Source: Argyresthia goedartella (lineage: Eukaryota > Arthropoda > Insecta > Lepidoptera > Argyresthiidae). From it: DNA of 64,000 nt. Where the stretch lies: assembly GCA_949825045.1 (NCBI GenBank), contig OX463809.1, positions 4,925,501 through 4,989,500 of the forward strand. The letters run 5' to 3'. The translations under genes were made by a program, and so were the position numbers. Each line of letters begins with the position of its first letter. Positions within the stretch are counted from its first letter, which is position 1. Of the stretch, positions 22,901 through 34,900 are shown piece after piece. The notes beneath the pieces are model-generated. The model was not told where the DNA came from, did no database searches, and saw only the letters and a list, made by a program, of their open reading frames with translations.

Positions 22901-25900
22901 TTGCGGCACCGTCGCCATACACATCATTAATCCTTCGAGCCGTTTCTGCAGCACTGGTGCCACGGTAGAACTCATACTCGTAAATAACGCGATATTTCAA
23001 GTTTTCCATTTTGTAAGCTCACTCAGCTTAAAAAAAAACAATTGAGGAAAAAACAAATGAATTATAATTTTAGAAACACAAATACATGAGTAAATAGCTG
23101 TATAAATGAATTTGGAATTCCTAACCATAGAGGAGATATTTTAGATCAAAGTGGCCAGTACGGCGAAACGCCAATTTCTTATGTAAGGACCTAATATATA
23201 CAGCGAGTGCGAACACGGGTTGAACGCCGTGTACTTGAGGAAACCATTAGTTAACAATTGGTTGCCTGATAGGCTGATGATGAAAAACTTACACACTTGT
23301 TTGTCTCCCTCAGACGCGAAGACGGCGAGGAGCTGGCTCGGCGGCTGCCGCTGATCCAGGACCCGGAGCTGATCTCCGTGATGCTGGACGAACTGTCGCC
23401 TCCCACCAACCCAAACCAGTCGGCGCAGGAGGCGCAGGTAGGCCAGATTACCAACCCTAACTAGTCGGCGCAGGAGGCGCAGGTAGACCAGAGTACTAAC
23501 CGCAACCAGTCCGCGCATGAGGCGCAGGTAGGCCAGACTACCCACCCCAACCAGTCCGCGCAGGAGGCGCAGGTAGGCCAGACTACCCACCCCAACCAGT
23601 CCGCGCAGGAGGCGCAGGTAGGCCAGACTACCCACCCCAACCAGTCCGCGCAGGAGGCGCAGGTAGGCCAGACTACCCACCACAACCAGTCCGCGCAGGA
23701 GGCGCAGGTAGGCCAGACTACCCACCACAACCAGTCCGCGCAGGAGGCGCAGGTAGGCCAGACTACCCACCACAACCAGTCCGCGCAGGAGGCGCAGGTA
23801 GGCCAGACTACCCACCACAACCAGTCCGCGCAGGAGGCGCAGGTAGGCCAGACTACCCACCACAACCAGTCCGCGCAGGAGGCGCAGGTAGGCCAGACTA
23901 CCCACCACAACCAGTCCGCGCAGGAGGCGCAGGTAGGCCAGACTACCCACCACAACCAGTCCGCGCAGGAGGCGCAGGTAGGCCAGACGGGGGACAGGAA
24001 TGCACAGCCCAGTAATGCCCGGCCCCGGAATGCCCGACCCCGGAATTGTGGGATTTGGGACGCCAATTCCGGGGCCGGACATTCCAAGCCGCACATTACT
24101 GGGCCGTGCATTCCGAAGCCGTGCACTGCCTGTTCGACCCCGGAATGTCCGGCCCCGGAATTGTGGGACGTCTCTCATTGGCTGGAAATACTGGCTTCTG
24201 ATTGGTCGAACATTTTAGATTTAACTTAGACGAATCTAAGGCCATGGTCATAGCAGTGAGGTATTTTTGTAAGCAAGTTTAACATTCACTTGACACATAG
24301 CATAACCTAATATTATTCATATTTGGTTAGTTTAAAATAAAAACAAACTCAATTCTGCTATTTGTTAAAAAAAATAGCTCTGTGAAGACTGTGTTCAAGT
24401 GCATTATATTTATTGAGTCAAATTTGGCTAGAGTAGGTTATTGTGGCTAAATTTCAATTGGGTTATAGGTTAGGTTGGAACTTAGAAGAAGCAAAACCGA
24501 AGCGTAGCGGAGCGGAGCGGAGCGAAGCGTATGCAAATAAAAAAAACATTTAATTATATTAAGATTTTAGATTAAGATAGAAGATTTTTTGAGAAAGAGA
24601 AACTATGAACACACCCTAATCTCTGATGTAGCAGTTGTCTATGGTACTCGGGACGCCAATTCCAGGGCCGGGCATTCCGGGGTCGAGCACTATTTTGTAC
24701 GGCCACGGAATGCTCGGCCCAGGAATGCCCGACCCCGGAATCGTGGGCTTTTGGGACGCCAATTCCGGGGCCGGACAATACTGGGCCGGGCATTACAGGG
24801 ACTCGGCCAGACCACCCACCCCAACCAGTCGGCGCAGGAGGCGCAGGTAGGCCAGAGTACCAACCCCAACCAGTCGGCACAGGTTGCGCAGGTAGGGCAG
24901 ATTGCTAACCCCAACCAGTTCGCGCAGGAGGCGAAGGTGGGCCAGAGTACCAACCCCAACCAGTCCGCGCAAGAGGCGCAGGTAGGCCCGACTACCCAAC
25001 CCAACCAGTCGGCGCAGGAGGCGCAGATAGGCCAGAGTACCAACCCCAACCAGTCGGCACAGGTTGCGCAGGTAGGGCAGATTGCTAACCCCAACCAGAT
25101 CGCGCAGGAGGCGAAGGTGGGCCAGACTACCAACCCTAACCAGTCGGCGCAGGTAGGCCAGAGTACCAACTCCAACGAGTCGGCGCAGATAGGCCAGAGT
25201 ACCAACCCCAACCAGTATGCGCAGGTAGGCCAGAGTAATGGGACATATTTCTGAACAACTTCCACTTTGGCACCAGTTGGATCAGATCAGCAATGTATTT
25301 AAATTGGACTGCGGAACAGTCCGCTAGGGGGGCATTGTTGGGCGATTTTCTGACCCCCCTGGCGCCTATCCCCGCCTAACTTATTGTTCTAACAGGCAGC
25401 ACGCCCGCCATTAGCCCGCAAGTACCTTGCAGCGTGTCCGCGCTTCAGCCAATTTCTACTTTCTCCCGTTCAAATAATAAAGCCTACTACTCTGCTCCAG
25501 GACAAGACTTCGGGGGTCAAGGCGCTCTGCCAGCTGTCGCTCGGGCTGGCGCTGGCCGCGTTGAAGAGGGCGCCACAGTCGCTGCTGCGTGTGGCCGGGC
25601 AGGAGACCCGCGCCGAGCTGCTGGACCAGGACGAGGCGCTGGTGGACGCTGCTATTGATGGCAAGGTAACGGCTGTTTCAAATATTCACTTGTAAGATAA
25701 AAGTATAGGTCGCCAGTCGTACCATGGTACACATTAAACCCTATTACCTGCATTCGATTGGTACAGTTATGAGGTTTGTTGGCACAAAATGAAATAGTAT
25801 TATACTGATGAATGCTCCTAGGCTAGCCCACGGCTTCAGAGAAGGCTCTGGTGTAGGTTGACACACGTTACTCGGTGGTGGTTATAGTCGAGGTTGTATA

Positions 25901-28900
25901 TATAACCTTTTTTATTATTATAACAATTTCTTGTCCATTGAACCGAGCTTCCGCCAGCTCATCGCCATTTTATTGTGATTGTATTGCTCGCCGTATAGTT
26001 TCGAACGTTTCCTTGTAGGTTTTCGAGTACCTGGACGAGGCGATCCTGTCGAGCGAGCTGGTGGTCAAGGAGGAGTACTACCAGCGGCGGCTGCACGCGC
26101 TGCTCACGGACTTCGTGGCGCTGATGCACGCCAAACTGATGGAGATGAGGGCCAGGTATTTATTTGGCGTTTGGCCGGTAGCGTCGTCGTCACTAAGACC
26201 CAAGCAGCCATTGGACAGTCGCTTCGTCAGCGGAGTGGACCTTTTGCAGTCCGCCCACAATCGACGAAAGAGGAAAGTCGTCCGTGAGGTCGGCCATGCT
26301 CTAAATGGTTCCTCAGGTGCCGAAAGGATTGTCTCTGTGCCACCATTTGTGCATTGGTACGTCAAGTAATATCGGAGCACAACCAACGAGAAAAACCTTC
26401 GTTTTCAACGAAAAAACATCATCACACTCTTTGCTGAAAGGGGAAACAGAGGATTTGGACCCGTAAATGTAGCTCAGAATGGGGAAGGAAACTGTAAAAG
26501 TATTTCCACATAGAGGGCGCTAGTTTTTATAAAAAACACAAAGTAAGTAAGCAAAGAGTTTATTTTACGGGCATAACGTTGGCGTGTGAACTGTCATGAA
26601 CATCAAGGGATTATAGGGGGTATAAAATCTTTTCCTCAAACCAACCTTACCTGCACGCGGTTACCCTGATGATCAACAAACAAGGCTCTGGCGAACCACT
26701 CACCAAGACGCACAGGCCAGCGTGATATTTTAAGGCTAATACCCCTCTTCATTATGATAATGACCGTTAGATCATCTAATGTCTTAAGCTTGTTAAAACC
26801 CATCGGCGATCGACAATATGTCAATCTAGAATAACAAACTTGGCAACTTCGTCAATCGAAAATGAAATTGCTGAAAACATCGACTTTGATATCCTAATAA
26901 AAGAGTTCGCCGATAGAAAGGCTAGAAAAGTGAAATTTTGTTAGTTTTTAAAATAAATTGATATATTTTTTTTTCTTATACCCATTGCCTTTTTCGTATG
27001 GAATTGAAGTGCAGTTAGGGGGCGCCGTAGAAATCTCGCCCTGGGCGCTGGTAGTGCTAAAACCGGCACTGATTAGATGATGACTATGATAAATGACCAA
27101 CAGAAAAGGGTGCAAAGAATCTCCGGCCTCTGCCTCGATCCTTTCGGGCTGCCACCATACGATGACTTTGGCTACATTCAATTCACAGACTTTGAAAGAT
27201 GATGATAGGGTTACAGAAATACTAAAAGGATTAAGAAAAATCAAGTGGGAAGATGTCGGCCTGTCTGAGGTTAGATGCAAAGGAGAAGATCTGACAAATT
27301 TTAGCCACACCTTCTACCACAGGGGGCATGAGGATTCGTCATACGGGGTAGTAGGATTCCTGATCAATAAAAACTCGCATCTCCCATCCAGAGCGTGCAA
27401 AGTATCTCTCTACGCGTTTGCAATTTAAAGTTGAGACTAAACCGAAGATATGATTTGAAGTTCCTACAAGTATACGCCCCAACCTCAAAACAGCGATGAT
27501 AACGTACAAGTCTTCTATGAGGAAATGGAGAAAGTGTTAAACAAAAATGCCTCTTTCTACACACCACCATAATGGGTGATTTTAATGCTAAAATCGGTTC
27601 ACCACTTGAAACAGAACTCTGTGGGACAATATGGCCTAGGATGTCGGAAGCCACGAGGGCAGGTTCTCGTTGACTTTCTTGAGCATCACAACTTGTTTGC
27701 TATGAACACCTTTTTCAAGAAACGTCCCTCCTGAAAGTGGACTTGGGCCAGCTCAGATGGTCAGACTCGAAAAGAAATAGACTATTTCGTCAGTGCACAA
27801 AAGAACAGCATTACCCTGACAACGTTTAAGTAGCTTTGAGACAAGCAGAGATCACTGTTTAATAAGAGCGATATTTAATTATAACCTGCAAAAGGAGAGA
27901 TCAAATATGGTTCGAAATCATCATGTGAAATACGACAGTTCAGCATATTTACATCTTTATTGAGAGTTTCGCCTTCATCTGAAATCCAATTTGATTGGCT
28001 AGAAGAAGAAAATTTAGATATGAATTTACTGAATGAGAAACTTTGTAACAACACTACTCTAAACGACAAAGAAACATCTTGGTGGCTCCAAACAAAAGGA
28101 GAAATAACTTTCATCTGAAGATCAAAGGGAATAAGAGAGATTGAATAAAACTATAAGGAAAATTATGAAACAGGATTTAAGATCATATTACACAAAAATT
28201 ATTACAGAAACAATCAAACAAAATAAAGGACCAAAAGTTTTCACGCGCAAGTTAAATAAAGGCAAATCAGAAATTAACTGACTTAAAGATAATTCAGGCT
28301 ACCTAACCACAGATCGAGACAAAGTTATTGAAATTCTTGAAGAGCTTTGCGCTTTGTATGCGTCAAAAATTGAGAAACCAGAATCACCAGTGTAGGAAGC
28401 AGGAATAATTACGCGTCGAAAAAGTATGCGAATCTAACTGTCAGTGACTCTTATGCACAATGACTTAAGGTTGATTTTATCTGAACTCGAACACTTTTTC
28501 ACTCTGGTATTTATTCCTGCTTGCGCCACAGATATGCACGATCCAAGAGCAGAGTTTCGAGAGAACGAAGTTCTGTATGAAGGCAACACTCCGAAATTGT
28601 GCGAGCATGCCAGTCACCATCCTTCATAAATAGAGCGATAAGTGTAAGTTAGGTAACTATCGTCCTATCAGCCTCCTCTCCCATGTCTATAAACTGTTCG
28701 CGAAGATCTTATGCAACAGAGTTACAGCAACTTTGGATGAATACCAACCGATAGAGCAGGCAGGCTTCCATAGTGGATACTCAACCATGGACCACATTCA
28801 CGCGCTCAAAGAACTGATGGGGAGATGCCGGTAGTATAAGCTGCCCTTTGCCTTTGTCAACTATGAAAAAGCATTCGACAGTGTCGAGCACTGGGCCGTG

Positions 28901-31900
28901 TTTCATTCTCTCCATCGCTGTAATGTTGACAAGCTATACTTGGACATCCTCCGGGAGCTTCACCGAAATAAAACTCTCCAAGTACTGAAACAAAGGCTCT
29001 CTGACTTCGTACATTTACTGGTGTGCTCGAAGATCTGCTGAAGACACTCGACTGGGAGGACAAAGATATCAATATTTACGGCCGATGTTTATAACATTAT
29101 CATTGCGACCTTATCTTTCTAGCCGAGAAAATTGCGGATCTTCAGAGAATGCTCGAAGACCTGCATAAAGCTTCGCTTGGGGTCGGTCTGGGGATGAACG
29201 AGTCCAAAACCAAGATTATGACCAATCTTGAGGGTCCTAAACCTAACATAATCGTAGGTAACTGTCGTCTAGACTAGAGACAGTGGGCGAATACATCTAC
29301 CTTGGACACAGTTTATCCTTTGGCTGAAATTCTCATGTGAAGGAGATCTCCAGGCGAATACAGCTGGGTTGGGCCGCATTTGGTAAATTGGAAGATGTCC
29401 TCAAGTACAAAATTCCTCAAAACCTGAAAACCAAGGGTAACCAAATGTAGGACACATTGGTTACCTTAGGCAGGACGCCTATACTCACTAAACGCCGATA
29501 CTTCAATGGTCTTCAAAATTTAAAGACAAAAAGGAGATTTTGATGATGTTAATGGTGTATTGTCTTTAACCTTGAATTGGTTCACAGTTAATAATTTATT
29601 GTTAAACGCTGGTAAAACCAAGTGTATCAAATTCTCACTTCCAAATGTCAGGCAAGTTGAGACCAGTTTAGTGTTAGACAACAGCACGTTAGAAATAGTA
29701 AATGATACGAAGTTTCTTGGAATAACTATTGATAGCAAATTGCAGTGGGGACCCCACATAGATAAAATGGCTGGTAAATTAAGTTCTGCGGCTTACGCTG
29801 TTAGGAACATCAGACAAAGCACGGATGTGGCTACATCTAGGCTAGTATATTTTAGTTACTTTCATAGTGTGATTTCCTATGGTATCTTGTTGTGGGGGAA
29901 AGCAGCGGATATTCAAACTATTTTATTTTACAGAAAAGAGCTATTCGAGCAATTTATAATTTAAAACGAACAGACTCCTTAAGAGAGCTTTTTAAAGAAA
30001 TTGACATATTAACAGTAGTTAGTCAATTTATTTTCGAAAATATAATGTATGTACGCAAGAACCTTACAACATTTTCCAAACTTAGCGATAGCTGTAATGT
30101 TAACCTAAGAAATTATCACAGACTATGTGCGCCCCGTTTTAGACTCGCGAAGGTTAGCAATTCTTTCAAGGGTCAGTGCATTCTCTACTACAATAAGATA
30201 CCTCTGGAGATTTTGAAATTGCCATTTGAGCAATTTAAAAAGCATGTTAAAGCGACTTTGTCGAAAAAGGGATATTACAATGTTCAAGATTACTTAAATG
30301 ACAGGACTGTATGGGGTTAATCTGGCTCAACACAGAACTTGCTGTTAATAATTTTGTAATTATTTATTCCTGCTTATTAATCATAACAATTAAATTTTTC
30401 ATATTTGTATTAGTTAAGCACAACCTATTTTTAAAAGAGATCTAAAAATCAATCTGTGGGAGTTTCTACGCCCTCCTTCTCCCACAGTGGTCCAATGTAG
30501 AGAAGAGGCAAAAAATGACGTTTGCTAAGTATATGTAAATATCTACAGTAATAAAGTACTTTTTGACTTTGACTTTGACTATGGATCCGTAACATCGGAA
30601 TCCATGCATAAAATCCGAGTAGCACAAAGGGCAATGCAGCGTGCTATGCTCGGAATCTCCCCTTCGCGCTCACGTATGCGAATCGCAAGGTTAAAGTGGA
30701 GATGGGCGGGACCCTTGGCTAGGAGGGACGACGGCAGATGGACCAAGGCGGTGACGAATGGTGGTCAAGGGACGCGCGTAGACCGAAAGACAGACCACCC
30801 GACCGATGGTCGGATGATATCGCCAAAACTGCCGGGCCGCAGTGGATCAGGTTGGCCCAGGACGGAAATAAATGGCGTAATGAACAGGAAGCCCTAACTC
30901 ATCAGTGGGTGCTGGAGTCTGGATTGATAGGTAGATAGATTTATCATCTATCTATCTATTTATATTTTATGGAACTGACACGCCACTAGCGTTTAGTGGG
31001 ACTTTACAATTTAAAAATCGTTTCTGAAATTGGCTGGAAGTAAGTTAAGCAAAAGCATATTACAAACACAGTGCCATCTACCAAAAAGTTTTGTAAACTT
31101 CCCCCTTCACTTCTATGTCACACGTGTCATATGTTAGGTTAGGGAAACGTCAGTCTTTCCTGATGACTATTTGATTTGAGTGACCCAGAGAACCGTAAAG
31201 GCCACAATTATAACATCTTGTGCATTGGTTTTACTAATAAACTCGGAACTGTCCGACAAGCTCTCAAGTGTACAAGAGTACTTTTGTGTGTTCGTCACAG
31301 AGCGGACGAGGCCGCGCGTGCCGTCCAGATGTACGTGTCCGAGGGCGTGGCGCCGCCCGCCGCTGCCGCCGCCGCGCGCTCACGCCTGCATGCGCTACTG
31401 CGCTGCGTCGAGCGCCTCTACGCGGCTGACCCGCGCCGTCTGAGGGACGACTACTGGCTGGCGTGCGAGACCAACCACTCGCACACGTACAGGTGATCTA
31501 ACTCTCGGCAAACTATGATTAGGATCTGGGTGTTACGCCCGCATCCACAAGAGCGCTACCGAATATAGAAAAGAACCGACAGTACCTGACAGTACAGCCG
31601 GGCGCATCTGACCGTGTACGCGGTATTCGGCAGCTACTGAATTTCTGATGCGGCAGGTACGCACGAACCTACCAGTTCAGAGATGTTAGTTAAACCGAAG
31701 ATAGGTTTGATTTTCCGTCGTTTCATTTTCTGATCCAGCTGTGTCCGCAGGTCGGGTGGTCGCGCCGCCACCCTGTATAAGTTCGTGCGCGGCTGGGGCG
31801 CGCTGCCGTCGCCGTCGCTGGGCGCGTGGCTGCGCGCGCTGGCGGCGCTCGCCGTGCCGCGCCACACGTGGGCGCTGCTGGCCGCGCGCGACCCACCTGC

Positions 31901-34900
31901 CGCCGCGCACCTGCTGCAGGCGCTGCATAGATACCGCCAGTGAGTACACGCCCATACTGTAGACACACGTAAGTACACGCCCACACTGTAGTCAACAAGT
32001 GAGTACACACCCACACTTTAGACACACAGTGAGTACACTCCCACACTGTAGACACACAGTGAGTAGACGCCCACACTGTAGACACACAGTGAGTACACAA
32101 CCACACTGTAGACACACGGTGAGTACACACCCACACTGTAGACACACAGTGAGTACACGCCCACACTGTAGACACACAGTGAGTAGACGCCCACACTGTA
32201 GACACACAGTGAGTACACAACCACACTGTAGACACACGGTGAGTACACACCCACACTGTAGACACACAGTGAGTACACGCCCACACTGTAGACACACAGT
32301 GAGTACACACCCACACTGTGGACACACGGTGAGAACACACCCACAATGTAGACACACAGTGAGTACACACCCACACTGTAGACACACAGTGAGTACACGC
32401 CCATACTGTAGACACACAGTGAGTACACGCCCACACTGTAGACATACAGTGAGTACACACCCACACTGTAGACACACCGTGAGTACACTCCCACACTGTA
32501 GACACACAGTGAGTACACGCCCACACTGTAGACACACAGTGAGTACACACCCACACTGTAAACACACGGTGAGAACACACCCACACTGTAGACCACCCAC
32601 ACTGTAGATACACAGTTAGTTCACACCCACACTGTATTCTCGAGGCGTCTATACATGGCCCATCTCAATAATGCGGGAATTACTGAATGAACTGCCGAGA
32701 TCTGATGGAATTGATTGTTGAGTGAATGAAAGTTAATACTATATATTAAGTAGTCAGAGAATAGTCTCTATTCCCTGTCTACGATATATTATGATGTTGA
32801 ATGATTTTTAGATTGTCTAAGGACCTGATTAATTTATTCAAATAACATTAAAAACGATTGCTTCAGTAAGGTTCCGTCTCGTTCCTGTTCGCTTGATTCT
32901 CGACACTTATTCTTTTTTCTCTTTATGTTTATAATAACAACTTTATGTTAAGTTGTTCCATAATCTGCCTGCCTTCATATTACCCTTAGGTGAGCGAAAC
33001 GAAATGTAGGTCACGTCACACTCAAACAAAGTAATGATTGTCTGCGTTTTGTTCATTGCGTTTTGCTTGTTCGTTTTGTCTGTGTTGTTTCAAACCTTTA
33101 AGGTAATAGATTATTTCCCAACAAGCCCAGTGTGTCTGGGTTCAGGCTTTTTGTATTTAATTGTTAATTTAGTGTTAAACCTCGTAAGGGAGGATATTAT
33201 AGTTTAGTTTTATATTTATTTTATAGCTATTGTAGTATATTTATTTATTTATTTTAAATGGATATCATAAACAATTTCACAGACAGTTTTTCTCTAGCTC
33301 TTCTAACGGCGACTCTCTTGGTTCAGGAGGTGTCGACTCCCTTGCGGACGCATCATTGTTTAGCAATCTGAAACGAGTGTTCAACAAGTCGGAGTTTAAT
33401 TTCAATGTCGTTCATATTAATGCCCAAAGCATTTCTGCTAGTTACGCTGATCTCCTGGAAGCTTTCAGTGATCAGATTATGCATGGTATTTTTGTATCCG
33501 AATCATTTCTGAAACCATCTCTTCCTTCCTCCATGTATTCTCTGCCAGGGTTCAGGCTCTATCGCAACGATAGGACAGGCAAAGCAGATGGCGGGGTTGC
33601 TATCTACTTACGTTCTGACATTCCGTGCAAAGTCATCTGCAACTCGCCAAGCCTGTACTCTAGTTCAGCTGAGTATCTCTTCCTTGAGATCAGCTTGCAC
33701 CACAACAAAATTCTTCTGGGTGTATATTACAGCCCCTCACTTCGTATCGATTACTTTGATTCTTTTGAATCTCTACTCAGTGACTTGACTCCTCTCTATA
33801 GTGACACTCTCATTCTCGGTGATTTTAACACCTGTCTCCTGAAAAATAACGCCCGCTCTGCCAAACTTAAATCTATTGTAAATTCCTCTAACTTACATAT
33901 TCTTCCCCTTGACGCTACTCACTTTCAACCGCACTGTATTCCCTCCCTTCTCGATCTCATGATTATCTCCAACATAGCCAAGGTGGCTGCTCATGGCCAG
34001 CTTAATGCCCCATTCTCCTATCACGATCTGGTGTATGTTTCATACAAAATTAGGCTCCCTAAGCGCAAAGTCAAAATCCTTGATATTCGAAGCTTCAAAG
34101 GTGTGAACCTCGATTCCCTAAAATCAGATGCCTCATCTGTCGATTGGACCCCCGTTGTAACTGGTGAGACCGTTGATGACAAAATCCTGAAGTTCAACTC
34201 AATTGTCCTGGGGCTGTTCGACAAGCACGCACCAATGAAAAAGGTCAGGGTAAAACATTTTCCTGCTCCGTGGTTGACAGACGCTATCAAGCGTTTAATG
34301 GCAAAAAGAAACCGTGCGAAGGGGCGATATAACAGAGACCCAACCGATAACAATTTCCTAACATTTAAACGCCTTCGAAACCTATGCAACCGCATGTGCC
34401 GTGACGCCAAGCGACGCCACATCTATGAGCGTATAGAAATGTACACCCCAGCTCAGGTCTGGAAATTTCTTAAAACCCTTGGTGTTGGCAAGTCCCAGGA
34501 ATTTTCTTCAGGTGATGTCGACCTCAACGGTCTTAACCAGTTCTTTTCTTCTCCCCCCCTCGTGATAGACCCCGCCACAAAGCAGGCAACCCTTCGTCAT
34601 CTACGGTTGAAGGCTACAGTCTGTACCTCACCGTTCAACTTTAGTCTCGTTGGAATCGGCGCAGTTAGAAAGGCAGTGCTAGCGGTCACATCCAAAGCTG
34701 CTGGTGGCGACAACGTCAGCCATCAGATGATCCACAGCGTCCTTGAAGAGTTGCTCCCTCCAATTACCCACATCATAAACTTCTCTCTATCAGCTAGATC
34801 TTTTCCTAGTCTGTGGAAGAAAGCTCTTGTCATCCCACTGCCCAAAAATTCCAATCCCTCCTCCTTCAAAGATTACAGGCCCATATCTATTTTACCTATT

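Larger units (their letters stand above)
26156..31300 (+). other. Nup205: Nup205 intron 10 (5.1 kb)
   Basis: 26160-27090 shows nothing recognisable. The rest is dominated by a decayed RTE LINE interrupted by a LINE B copy; 30960-31300 is plain AT-rich intron. Confidence 0.8.

Noticed and set aside
23141..25265. Long open frames (190-345 codons) on both strands with 15-residue repeats
   Set aside because: They are products of a minisatellite whose unit is a multiple of three. All frames of the array are open, there are no independent splice or start signals, and only the exon 8 part is coding.
25390..25500. Alternative acceptor at about 25396 (CTAACAG) extending exon 9 upstream
   Set aside because: It would add residues with no counterpart in the family, and the intervening frame joins poorly. 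The CTGCTCCAG acceptor at 25500 gives a perfect phase and homology match.
27090..29460. Cellular endonuclease/phosphatase-like gene
   Set aside because: The AP-endonuclease motifs are followed by RT motifs in the order of an RTE retrotransposon and have many stops.
31723..32613. Open frames of 190-300 codons in several frames, including a CxxH-looking CRHTVSTHPH repeat
   Set aside because: The 30-bp array gives open frames in both strands. The Cys/His spacing is an artefact of the unit and is not a zinc-finger motif.
31940..32635. CRISPR-like regular repeats
   Set aside because: Units are directly adjacent without unique spacers, and the context is an insect intron.
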